18,558 nucleotides of DNA. Origin: Syntrophomonadaceae bacterium. GTDB taxonomy: Bacteria > Bacillota > Syntrophomonadia > Syntrophomonadales > Syntrophomonadaceae. Position 1 is the stretch's first letter, and the number at the start of each line of letters is the position of its first letter. The position numbers and the translations under genes are program-made. The stretch spans positions 1 to 18,558 of the forward strand of contig JAQVWB010000014.1 in the NCBI GenBank assembly GCA_028698695.1, written 5' to 3'. The notes under the pieces were generated by a model. That model was not told where the DNA came from. It did no database searches and worked only from the letters and a program-made list of their open reading frames with translations. Of this stretch, positions 1-7,093 are shown piece after piece.

Positions 1-1
1 G

Positions 2-121
2 CCGGATCCGGTCTCAAAGATGTTTATGGCTGTGCCGGTATATTTACTATATGAAATAAGCATATGGATATCCCGATTTTCCAAACGCTCACCAGGCAGA
101 GGGGAAAAAGAACCAGTTTAG
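2..121 (+). CDS. tatC: Sec-independent (twin-arginine) translocase subunit TatC, C-terminal 39 residues only
   Basis: This is the 3' end of a gene cut by the left edge of the window; frame 2 stays open from base 2 to the TAG at 119-121. The peptide begins PDPVSKMF and continues AVPVYLLYEISIW. This matches the last transmembrane helix of TatC, where a P-D-x-x-S-Q stretch followed by a hydrophobic run ending in LLYEISI is characteristic. A short basic cytoplasmic tail (RFSKRSPGRG) follows. TatC is the multi-spanning receptor that recognises twin-arginine signal peptides of folded, often cofactor-bearing proteins. The neighbouring tatA supports the call. Frame 1 is also open to base 54 but gives no recognisable peptide. 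Only the tail is visible, so completeness of the gene cannot be judged. Confidence 0.85.
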   Translation, partial: PDPVSKMFMAVPVYLLYEISIWISRFSKRSPGRGEKEPV

Positions 122-189
122 GAAAAAGCAATGGATTTTCCATGCCAGTAAACTATAGTCAATGAACTATAAACACGAAAATGCAAAGC

Positions 190-218
190 TTTACAAAACC
201 TTATATTTGGGTCATAAT
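190..218 (+). promoter_or_regulatory. Candidate sigma-A promoter of tatA
   Basis: A TTTACA box (190-195, 5 of 6 consensus bases) and a CATAAT box (213-218, 5 of 6) are separated by exactly 17 bases. Transcription would start near base 225, about 40 bases before the tatA TTG codon. The 142 bases between tatC and tatA hold nothing else convincing, so tatA seems to have its own promoter even though it follows tatC. Confidence 0.6.
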
Positions 219-263
219 AGCAAGTAAATCTAGGCTTTTAGACGAATAAAAGGAGGGGACAAC

Positions 264-446
264 TTGTTTGGATTAATTGGCAACTTTGGTCCCTGGGAAC
301 TGGCGCTGATTTTATTGATCGTCTTAATAATTGTAGGACCGGGGAAACTACCTCAGGTAGGACAATCAATGGGAAAAGCCCTGCAGAATTTCCGCAAAGC
401 CAAAGAAGAAGACTTTGATGAACTGGAAGATAAAAAAGATAAATAA
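264..446 (+). CDS. tatA: Twin-arginine translocase pore subunit TatA/TatE family
   Basis: A 60-residue protein with the classical TatA plan. A short N-terminus containing FGPWEL is followed by one transmembrane helix (about residues 11-25) and the hinge GPGKLPQVGQSMGKAL. An amphipathic helix with an FRKAKEE segment and a highly charged tail complete it. TatA oligomers form the passage for folded proteins recruited by TatC. The start is a TTG, 5 bases after a strong AGGAGGGG site (251-258). No ATG fits. No TatB-like gene is visible, which is usual for Gram-positive bacteria, where TatA and TatC suffice. The gene ends directly in an intrinsic terminator. Confidence 0.93.
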   Translation: MFGLIGNFGPWELALILLIVLIIVGPGKLPQVGQSMGKALQNFRKAKEEDFDELEDKKDK

Positions 447-472
447 AAAAAGGTCTGTTGCAGACCTTTTTT
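446..472 (+). terminator. Intrinsic terminator after tatA, possibly an attenuator of the heme block
   Basis: A perfect stem AGGTCTG (451-457) / CAGACCT (461-467) has a three-base TTG loop. Five A bases before it and five T bases after it can extend the pairing. The T run makes it a standard rho-independent terminator, and the left A run overlaps the tatA stop codon. Because the next gene starts at 497, there is little room for a separate promoter downstream. Confidence 0.85.
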
Positions 473-496
473 AAAACTAATGGGGAGTGTATTGGC

Positions 497-1138
497 TTGA
501 CCCATTTATTCCCGGTATTCCTGAATATTCAGGAGCGCAATTGTCTGGTGGTTGGGGGAGGTCAGGTTGCAGAACGAAAAGTACTCAACCTGCTGGAGTA
601 TGAAGCGAATATAACTGTAGTTAGTCCTGAAGTTACGGATAATTTGAAACAACTGATAGCCAGACATTCAATCGTCTGGTATAAAAGAGAGTTTATACCT
701 GATGATTTGGAAAATATGTCACTGGTGTTTGTCGCCACTGATACCGGAAGCGTAAATCAGGAGGTGGCTTCTTTGTGCCGTGAAAAAGGTATTTTGATAA
801 ATGCGGTAGATGACCCGCCTAATTGTGATGTATATATTCCGTCCATATTGAAACGAGGTTCATTGACCGTAGCAATATCCACCGAGGGAAAGAGTCCTGC
901 TTATGCGGCGCGCCTGCGTCGGGAACTGGAACAAATAATCACGGAAGATCATGGCAAACTGATTGAGATTTTAGGCGAGCAGCGTGATCTGGTTAAAGAA
1001 ACGGTTGATGATATCGAGATTCGCCGTGCAATTTTCCAGGCCATGGCGAATTCGGATTTATTGGAATTAATTCAAATGGGAGCGGAAGATAAAATAAGGG
1101 AGCGGATTGAGCAATGTATGTCCTTGTGGCAGGCCTGA
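497..1138 (+). CDS. sirC: Precorrin-2 dehydrogenase (SirC / CysG N-terminal type)
   Basis: NAD-dependent oxidation of precorrin-2 to sirohydrochlorin, the step before iron insertion in siroheme synthesis. The N-terminus (THLFPVFLNI, then LVVGGGQVAERKV) is the Rossmann nucleotide-binding loop, with the glycines at residues 20-22. The stretch VDDPPNCDVYIPS followed by LTVAISTEGKSPAYAARLR is the signature of this family. With the start chosen here the protein has 213 residues, close to dehydrogenase-only SirC. It is shorter than Met8p, which also acts as ferrochelatase. The start is TTG 497, 9 bases after GGGGAG (482-487). The earlier in-frame TTG at 458 lies in the loop of the tatA terminator and would add an unrelated N-terminus. 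The last 25 bases overlap hemA. Whether it also chelates iron cannot be told from sequence. Confidence 0.9.
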   Translation: MTHLFPVFLNIQERNCLVVGGGQVAERKVLNLLEYEANITVVSPEVTDNLKQLIARHSIVWYKREFIPDDLENMSLVFVATDTGSVNQEVASLCREKGILINAVDDPPNCDVYIPSILKRGSLTVAISTEGKSPAYAARLRRELEQIITEDHGKLIEILGEQRDLVKETVDDIEIRRAIFQAMANSDLLELIQMGAEDKIRERIEQCMSLWQA

Positions 1139-2430
1139 ATCATAGAACAGCTCCGGTTGAGATAAGGGAGAAACTGGCTATTACTGGAGTTGCTTTGCAA
1201 GATACCTATAAGCAATTGCTGCAGCAGGAAGGTATAGAAGGTGCTGTTATTGTTAACACCTGTAACCGGACGGAGATTTATGCTACCACCCGGGATATTG
1301 AACAGGGCTCACGGGGACTGGAACAAATGTTACAGAGATATTCCGGTATTGATAGTCAGGAATTAAAGCAATACCTGTATCAACCAAACTGTTACGAGGC
1401 AATTTATCATCTGTTCAGGGTTACCTCCGGACTGGATTCCATGATTTTAGGCGAAACCCAGGTAATCGGGCAGGTAAAAGATGCTTATATGACTGCTATG
1501 GAAGCTAATTCCTCAGATGGAGTGCTTAACGCATTATTTCAAAAGGCACTTTATGTGGGCAAGAAAGTTCGCTCGGAAACGGAAATTGATTCACATCCAT
1601 TGTCTATCAGCTCAGCAGCAGTTGAAATGGCTCGCAGCGTATTGGGCGATTTGCATGGCAAAACCGTAATGGTGGTAGGAGCGGGAGAAATGAGTGAACT
1701 TACTACCCGTTATCTCATGCAGCATGGAGTGCAATCGGTTATTGTATCCAACCGTTCCTATGATAAGGCAGTAGCAATGGCAGGGGAATTTTCCGGACAG
1801 GCTATTCGTCTGCATGAAATGCCGGAGATGCTTCCCTTGACTGATATTTTGATTAGTTGTACTGCGGCTAATCATTATGTAATCCGTACCGATAATTGTT
1901 ATGGAAGTCTGTTAAACAGAAATGGTCAGCCCATAATTATGATTGATATAGCGGTACCCCGTGATATAGACCCGCAATTGGCAGAGTTGGAAGATGTATA
2001 TTTATATGACATAGACGATCTGCAGGGTGTAATAGATATAAATTATCAGCAAAGACAGCAGGCTGCAATTAAGGCAGAAGAAATTATTGCCCGGGAGTTG
2101 GAAGATTTTAATGAGTGGTTGGGCAGTCTTTGTGTAGTACCGGTAATCAGTGCTTTAAAAGCCCAGGCTGAGTCAATAAAACAACAGGAAATGAAAAAAG
2201 CACTGAATCGTTTGGGCAAGGTTTCGGAACACGATCAAAAAGTTATTGGAACTATGGCTAATGCAATTGTAAATCAGTTATTGCATCTTCCCATTATTCA
2301 GTTAAAGGAGAAGGCTTCAACCAACCAAGGACATGTTTATGCTGAAGTCGTCAGAGGATTATTTAATTTGCAGATAGATAGTGAGGGGTATGCTGAAAAT
2401 GACTCGTATAAGGCTGGGAACCAGGGGTAG
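1114..2430 (+). CDS. hemA: Glutamyl-tRNA reductase
   Basis: Reduces glutamyl-tRNA(Glu) with NADPH to glutamate-1-semialdehyde, the first committed step of tetrapyrrole synthesis by the C5 route. At 438 residues it is full length. The N-terminus YVLVAGLNHRTAPVEIREKL is canonical. The catalytic cysteine is Cys50 in VNTCNRTEIYA. The GETQVIGQ motif lies at 113-120, and the NADPH-binding loop VVGAGEMSEL is near residues 187-196. A C-terminal helical dimerisation region follows. The ATG lies inside the 3' end of the precorrin-2 dehydrogenase gene (25-base overlap) with only a weak purine-rich site (AAGGGAG, 1096-1102) ahead of it, so translation is probably coupled. Its own 3' end overlaps hemC by 32 bases. 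Confidence 0.97.
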   Translation: MYVLVAGLNHRTAPVEIREKLAITGVALQDTYKQLLQQEGIEGAVIVNTCNRTEIYATTRDIEQGSRGLEQMLQRYSGIDSQELKQYLYQPNCYEAIYHLFRVTSGLDSMILGETQVIGQVKDAYMTAMEANSSDGVLNALFQKALYVGKKVRSETEIDSHPLSISSAAVEMARSVLGDLHGKTVMVVGAGEMSELTTRYLMQHGVQSVIVSNRSYDKAVAMAGEFSGQAIRLHEMPEMLPLTDILISCTAANHYVIRTDNCYGSLLNRNGQPIIMIDIAVPRDIDPQLAELEDVYLYDIDDLQGVIDINYQQRQQAAIKAEEIIARELEDFNEWLGSLCVVPVISALKAQAESIKQQEMKKALNRLGKVSEHDQKVIGTMANAIVNQLLHLPIIQLKEKASTNQGHVYAEVVRGLFNLQIDSEGYAENDSYKAGNQG

Positions 2431-3328
2431 CAAACTGGCGCGATGGCAGACTGAGCATGTAGCAGATAGAATAAAGACCTTTTTTCCCCGGCTGGATATT
2501 GAAATCGTGGTTATAAAAACAACCGGGGATATTATTTTAGATGTGGCTTTGTCACGGATAGGTGACAAGGGCCTGTTTACTAAAGAATTGGAGACTGCTT
2601 TATTAAACAATGAGATTGATGCAGCTATTCATAGTGCCAAGGATTTACCATCAGAGTTGCCTGAAACCTTGATGATTGGTGCCGTTTTACCCCGTGAAAA
2701 CCCTCATGACGTTCTGTTATCCCATAAAAAACACAGTCTGGCGGATCTACCTCCGGGGGCGCTGATAGGCACTTCCAGTCTGAGAAGAATAGCGCAGATG
2801 AAAGCTTATCGTCCGGATTTGGTCATGGTTGATATACGTGGGAATGTTGAGACCCGGATAAGAAAAATGCAGGAACAAAATTTGGATGCAATTATTCTGG
2901 CTTATGCCGGGGTGCAACGTTTGGGTTTAACTGAGCATTTAACTGAGTATTTGCCCTTTGATGTTATGCTTCCCGCAGTGGGGCAGGGTATTATTGCTGT
3001 TGAGAGCCGTCGGGAGGATAGTGATACTACTGATATATTACAACAGATCAATGACCCGCTAACCTCAGTTATTATTCAGGCAGAACGGTCGTTTTTAAGG
3101 AGATTGGAAGGTGGTTGTCAGGTGCCAATAGCTTGTCTGGCAGAAGAGCAGGAGGGACAAGTGTATCTGAATGGCCTGGTAGCCTCGTTAGATGGATCAA
3201 CAGTATTTAAGGAATCCATGTATTTTGACCATAATGACCCGGATAACGGTGGGCGAAAGGTAGCAGAATTGCTATTGGAGCAGGGTGCCGGTCAGGTTCT
3301 GCAGCAAATTAAAAATTCGGGGGATTAA
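2399..3328 (+). CDS. hemC: Hydroxymethylbilane synthase (porphobilinogen deaminase)
   Basis: Polymerises four porphobilinogen units into hydroxymethylbilane in the cytoplasm. The sequence shows the N-terminal RIRLGTRGSKLARWQ motif, the catalytic-aspartate segment AAIHSAKDLP (Asp82) and the basic motif IGTSSLRR. RRLEGGCQVPIAC carries the dipyrromethane-cofactor cysteine (Cys240). The length of 309 residues is normal. The frame is open from GTG 2381, but the start at ATG 2399 is preferred. It gives the expected N-terminus and lies 10 bases after AGGGG (2384-2388), whereas ATG 2390 is too close to that site. The gene begins inside the hemA 3' end (32-base overlap), a tight arrangement implying co-translation. 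Confidence 0.96.
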   Translation: MTRIRLGTRGSKLARWQTEHVADRIKTFFPRLDIEIVVIKTTGDIILDVALSRIGDKGLFTKELETALLNNEIDAAIHSAKDLPSELPETLMIGAVLPRENPHDVLLSHKKHSLADLPPGALIGTSSLRRIAQMKAYRPDLVMVDIRGNVETRIRKMQEQNLDAIILAYAGVQRLGLTEHLTEYLPFDVMLPAVGQGIIAVESRREDSDTTDILQQINDPLTSVIIQAERSFLRRLEGGCQVPIACLAEEQEGQVYLNGLVASLDGSTVFKESMYFDHNDPDNGGRKVAELLLEQGAGQVLQQIKNSGD

Positions 3329-3330
3329 TT

Positions 3331-4848
3331 ATGAAGGGCAAAAGTTATGTTTATTTAATTGGAGCGGGACCGGGGGATCCCGGTCTATTCACCCTTAAGG
3401 GCAAAGAAATTCTAAGCCGGGCTACGGTGGTAATTTATGATCGTCTGGTAGGAGATAAAATTTTATCTTATGCTAATCCTGATGCTGAAATGATTTATGT
3501 AGGCAAAGCTTCCGGACATCATGCCCTGTCTCAGGATGAGATAAATGCTTTACTGGTGGAAAAAGCTCTTCAGGGTCATATTGTGGCACGATTAAAAGGT
3601 GGTGACCCGTTTTTATATGGTCGTGGCGGAGAAGAAGCTCAGTATGTGCTGCAAAATGGACTGGATTACGAAGTGGTACCGGGAGTTACCTCGGCAATTG
3701 CTGTGCCTGCTTATGCTGGTATTCCGGTTACACATCGTGACGCTACTTCCAGTTTTGCAGTTATTACCGGTCATGAAAAACCTGATAAAGCCGAAAGTTC
3801 TATTCAGTGGGATAAAATATCCACGGGAATAGGAACCCTGGTGTTTTTAATGGGGGTAGAGAATTTGCCGTTTATCTGTAAAAGTTTGATGGATAATGGG
3901 AGGGAGCCGTCAACTCCGATTGCCCTGATTCATCGGGGCACAACTCCGCAACAAAAGGTTCTGTGCGGTACTTTGGCAGATATTGTTGATAAAGTAAAGC
4001 AAGCAGAGTTTAAACCTCCGGCAGTTATTGTAGTTGGAGAAGTCGTTAATTTACATCAGGAACTGCAGTGGCTGGAGAAAAAGCCTTTCTGGGGTAAGCG
4101 TATAATAGTTACCCGTTCACGTAATCAAGCCAGCCAGTTGTCCGCCAGGATAAATGATTTAGGCGGCGAAGCAGTCGAATTTCCTGCAATTAGCATTCGA
4201 AAGGAAGAAAACCTAAGCAGTTTGTTTAATGCTTTAAAAAATATTACCAGTTATGAATGGATTATTTTTACCAGTGTAAATGCAGTGGATATATTTTTTG
4301 ACGAGCTTAATAATGCCGATATGGATATAAGAGATTTAGGAAGAGTTAATTTAGCAGCCATTGGACCGGCAACCCGCGATAATTTAGCGAGGCGCGGTTT
4401 GAAAGTGAATGTTGTTCCCGATGAATATAGAGCCGAAGGGATTGTGGCTGAGTTATCCAATAAGATTCAACCCGGGCAATGGGTGTTATTACCCAGAGCC
4501 AGAGGCGCCCGGTCAGTTTTACCCGATTCATTGCGCGAAATGGGTGCGCATGTTAATGAAGTGTTTTTATATGAGGCGATTTCTGAAGTACAGGTGAGCC
4601 AGGCAACCCTGAATGAAATTAAGAATGGATTTATGGATTATCTTACTTTTACCAGTTCATCTACGGTAACTAATTTTGTTAAGATAGTAGGCAGAGAACA
4701 TGTGAACAATATCAATCAGAGAGTAAAAGTGGCCTGTATCGGTCCCATAACTGCTGATACAGCCCGTGAAGCCGGCTTCAAAGTTGATATTGTAGCCAGG
4801 GAATATACCATACAAGGTTTAGTTGATGCAATTATTGATGAAATATAG
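3331..4848 (+). CDS. cobA-hemD: Fused uroporphyrinogen-III C-methyltransferase / uroporphyrinogen-III synthase
   Basis: Two enzymes in one 505-residue chain. Residues 1 to about 245 are a SAM-dependent uroporphyrinogen-III methyltransferase (SUMT). It shows VYLIGAGPGDPGLFTLKG near the N-terminus, then RLKGGDPFLYGRGGEE (88-102) and VVPGVTSAIAVPAYAGIPVTHR (115-136). From about residue 255 a HemD-type synthase begins with GKRIIVTRSRNQASQLSARI and continues through IIFTSVNAVDIFF and YLTFTSSSTVTNFV. HemD cyclises hydroxymethylbilane to uroporphyrinogen III and SUMT methylates it to precorrin-2. The fusion thus channels the common precursor toward siroheme. This fusion is common in Clostridia. The start ATG lies just after a GGGGGA site (3319-3324) and 2 bases beyond the hemC stop. 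Confidence 0.95.
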   Translation: MKGKSYVYLIGAGPGDPGLFTLKGKEILSRATVVIYDRLVGDKILSYANPDAEMIYVGKASGHHALSQDEINALLVEKALQGHIVARLKGGDPFLYGRGGEEAQYVLQNGLDYEVVPGVTSAIAVPAYAGIPVTHRDATSSFAVITGHEKPDKAESSIQWDKISTGIGTLVFLMGVENLPFICKSLMDNGREPSTPIALIHRGTTPQQKVLCGTLADIVDKVKQAEFKPPAVIVVGEVVNLHQELQWLEKKPFWGKRIIVTRSRNQASQLSARINDLGGEAVEFPAISIRKEENLSSLFNALKNITSYEWIIFTSVNAVDIFFDELNNADMDIRDLGRVNLAAIGPATRDNLARRGLKVNVVPDEYRAEGIVAELSNKIQPGQWVLLPRARGARSVLPDSLREMGAHVNEVFLYEAISEVQVSQATLNEIKNGFMDYLTFTSSSTVTNFVKIVGREHVNNINQRVKVACIGPITADTAREAGFKVDIVAREYTIQGLVDAIIDEI

Positions 4849-4871
4849 TTATATCAGGGGGAGGAGATACA

Positions 4872-6047
4872 ATGATAGGGTTTACAAAATTGCTTTGCGG
4901 AACCGCGACAGTATCAGATGTTATTAAGCATAGCAGCATAGAAGGACAGGTCCCGCCCGAGTTGCTTCAGTTTTCCAATAAAAATCGGCCGCTGGTAGTC
5001 TGGAATGTGACCAACCGATGCAATTTAAGATGCAAACATTGTTACATCCATGCTGAAGATATTGTCTACCACAATGAATTAAGCACCGATGAAGCCAAAA
5101 TCTTTATTGAGGATTTGGCTCAAATGCAGGTACCGGTATTGCTGTTCTCTGGCGGAGAACCGTTATTGCGCCCTGATATTTTTGAACTGGGAGAGATGGC
5201 TGCCAGGCTGGGTTTGCGACCGGTAATATCGAGTAATGGGACTTTGATTGACCGGGAAATAGCAGCCAGGATAAGGGAAGCAGGTTTTCAATATGTAGGT
5301 ATTAGTATTGATGGAGCACCGGCCACGCATGATGAGTTTCGCAATCATAAAGGGGCTTTTGATGCTGCTATCAAAGGAATTAATGCCTGTCAGGCAGAAG
5401 GAGTAAAGACGGGTATCAGATTTACAGTGAACAAATATAATCAGCAGGATTTACCAGAGATTTTCAATATAATTGAAAGGGAAAATGTTCCCCGTTTTTG
5501 CATGTATCATCTGGTTTATGCGGGTCGTGCTGCTGAGATGGCAGATATGGATACCACTGCAGAAGAGAAACGAGAGATTCTGGATTTGGTTACGGAAAGA
5601 ACCATTGATCTTCACAGTCGTGGAGTTCAGGTGGAAATTTTAACCACTGATAATCATGCTGATGGGATATATTTATTAAATAATATTCGGGAAAAACAAC
5701 CGGGACGGGTAGACGAAATTGTTCAGTTATTGGGGATGCATGGTGGCTGTTCAGCGGGAACCAAGTTTGCCAATGTTGATCCCCAAGGTAATGTTCATCC
5801 CTGTCAGTTCTGGCAGGATTACAGTGTAGGGAATGTACGGGAAACGCCATTCAGTCAGATATGGACCTCCGAGGATGAATTAATGGTGAAGTTGCGGGAG
5901 AAGGATAAACATTTGACCGGAAAATGCGGTCGGTGTCAATATAAAACTTTATGTGCCGGATGTCGCATCAGAGCCCGGGCAGTTCATGGCGATTTATGGG
6001 CGGCGGATCCGGCTTGCTACCTGAGTGAGGAAGAAATAAAGGGATAG
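4872..6047 (+). CDS. ahbC: Radical SAM 12,18-didecarboxysiroheme deacetylase (AhbC / NirJ1-like)
   Basis: Expected to remove the two acetate side chains of 12,18-didecarboxysiroheme to give Fe-coproporphyrin III. The 391-residue protein opens with the MIG-TKL-CGT type of N-terminus seen in AhbC/NirJ1 proteins. The radical SAM cluster motif CNLRCKHC is at Cys50, Cys54 and Cys57, followed by LLFSGGEPLLRPD. The C-terminal part is SPASM/twitch-like, with Cys293, Cys311, Cys352, Cys355, Cys361, Cys364 and Cys382, enough for auxiliary iron-sulfur binding. The start follows GGGGGAGGAG (4857-4866). The deacetylase role rests on subfamily resemblance and on its place among siroheme genes. A role in heme d1 synthesis, suggested by the NirJ name, is less likely because no nirS or nirF is present. 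Confidence 0.85.
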   Translation: MIGFTKLLCGTATVSDVIKHSSIEGQVPPELLQFSNKNRPLVVWNVTNRCNLRCKHCYIHAEDIVYHNELSTDEAKIFIEDLAQMQVPVLLFSGGEPLLRPDIFELGEMAARLGLRPVISSNGTLIDREIAARIREAGFQYVGISIDGAPATHDEFRNHKGAFDAAIKGINACQAEGVKTGIRFTVNKYNQQDLPEIFNIIERENVPRFCMYHLVYAGRAAEMADMDTTAEEKREILDLVTERTIDLHSRGVQVEILTTDNHADGIYLLNNIREKQPGRVDEIVQLLGMHGGCSAGTKFANVDPQGNVHPCQFWQDYSVGNVRETPFSQIWTSEDELMVKLREKDKHLTGKCGRCQYKTLCAGCRIRARAVHGDLWAADPACYLSEEEIKG

Positions 6048-6057
6048 AGGTGACAGC

Positions 6058-7035
6058 ATGGGATTTCCAATCTACCGGGGAAGAAGATTAAGATCTCAGG
6101 CAGCGTTGCGGGCAATGGTAGCCGAAACTTCGTTGCATATTAATGATCTGATTTATCCTATGTTTGTTATTCATGGTAAAGACAAACATTTACCGGTAAC
6201 TTCCATGCCCGGAGTCTATCAACTATCGGTAGATCGCTTGGTTAATGAGGTTAAAGAAGTAAAAAAATTAGGAATTGCGGCCGTTTTGTTGTTTGGCATT
6301 CCTGAAAGCAAAGATGCTGAAGGCAGTTCGTCTTATCAGGATAATGGTGTGGTTCAGCAGGCCATAAAAGCTATCAAGGATTGTTGCCCGGAACTGATAG
6401 TAGTTACGGATGTTTGTTTGTGTGAGTATACTGATCATGGACATTGCGGGCTGCCCGATAAGTCAGGTTATGTTGATAACGATGCTACCCTGGAGATTTT
6501 AGCCCGGCAGGCTTTGTCACATGTACGGGCCGGATGTGATATAGTGGCACCTTCTGATATGATGGATGGCAGAGTTGGTCGCATTCGTAATTACCTGGAT
6601 GATAATGGTTATATACAGGTTCCTATTATGGCTTATGCAGCCAAATTTGCTTCCAGTTTCTACGGACCATTCAGAGATGCAGCTGATTCTACTCCGCAAT
6701 TTGGGGATCGTAAAACTTATCAGATGGACTATTGCAATATTAATGAAGCCCTGCGTGAAGTGGCTATGGATATTGAGGAAGGGGCCGATTTGGTAATGGT
6801 TAAACCGGCCCTGGCTTACCTGGATGTCATTAAGGCAGTAAAAGAAAAGTTTTCTTATCCTACGGTAGCTTACAATGTAAGCGGTGAATATGCTATGGTT
6901 AAAGCGGCTGCTGAACATGGCTGGATTGATGAGGAAAAAGTTACTATGGAAATAATGACGGCTATCAAACGGGCGGGAGCAGATTTGATTATTACCTATG
7001 CGGCCAAAGATGTAGCCAGATATATTAATCGGTAA
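6058..7035 (+). CDS. hemB: Delta-aminolevulinic acid dehydratase (porphobilinogen synthase)
   Basis: Condenses two 5-aminolevulinate molecules to porphobilinogen. The 325-residue length is standard. The metal site is of the zinc type, with Cys120, Cys122 and Cys130 in DVCLCEYTDHGHCG. The Schiff-base lysines are Lys196 (MAYAAKFASSFYGPF) and Lys249 (LVMVKPALAYLD). RPSD-like IVAPSDMMDGRVG precedes the active site. The ATG follows GAGGTGA (6047-6053). The gene sits between two radical SAM genes of the late pathway, so early and late steps are interleaved within a single transcription unit. A gap of 58 bases separates it from ahbD, much longer than other gaps in the block. Confidence 0.97.
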   Translation: MGFPIYRGRRLRSQAALRAMVAETSLHINDLIYPMFVIHGKDKHLPVTSMPGVYQLSVDRLVNEVKEVKKLGIAAVLLFGIPESKDAEGSSSYQDNGVVQQAIKAIKDCCPELIVVTDVCLCEYTDHGHCGLPDKSGYVDNDATLEILARQALSHVRAGCDIVAPSDMMDGRVGRIRNYLDDNGYIQVPIMAYAAKFASSFYGPFRDAADSTPQFGDRKTYQMDYCNINEALREVAMDIEEGADLVMVKPALAYLDVIKAVKEKFSYPTVAYNVSGEYAMVKAAAEHGWIDEEKVTMEIMTAIKRAGADLIITYAAKDVARYINR

Positions 7036-7043
7036 AGATTTGC

Positions 7044-7093
7044 GGAGGTGAAGGAGTCCAGACGATTGTGAATTTCGTTCCGGATTCGAAATT
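7044..7093 (+). promoter_or_regulatory. ahbD leader: distant ribosome site plus hairpin abutting the start codon
   Basis: The strong purine run GGAGGTGAAGGAG lies at 7044-7056, 37 bases before the ahbD ATG, too far for normal initiation. Between them AATTTCG (7071-7077) and CGAAATT (7087-7093) form a perfect 7-bp stem with a 9-base loop. The stem ends at the base before the ATG. Folding would shorten the effective spacing to about 14 bases. A GTG at 7068 is well placed for the same site. It opens an overlapping 34-codon frame (stop at 7170-7172) with no recognisable product. Confidence 0.5.

Noticed and set aside
1..54. Frame 1 open reading at the left edge
   Set aside because: Its 17 residues match nothing I recognise, while frame 2 gives a clear TatC C-terminus.
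458..496. Longer precorrin-2 dehydrogenase starting at TTG 458
   Set aside because: That TTG is in the loop of the tatA terminator and has no ribosome site; the extra 13 residues do not resemble the family's N-terminus. TTG 497 has a well-placed site.
6517..6918. A 133-codon minus-strand frame opposite hemB
   Set aside because: Antisense shadow of the conserved hemB coding sequence; no recognisable motif.
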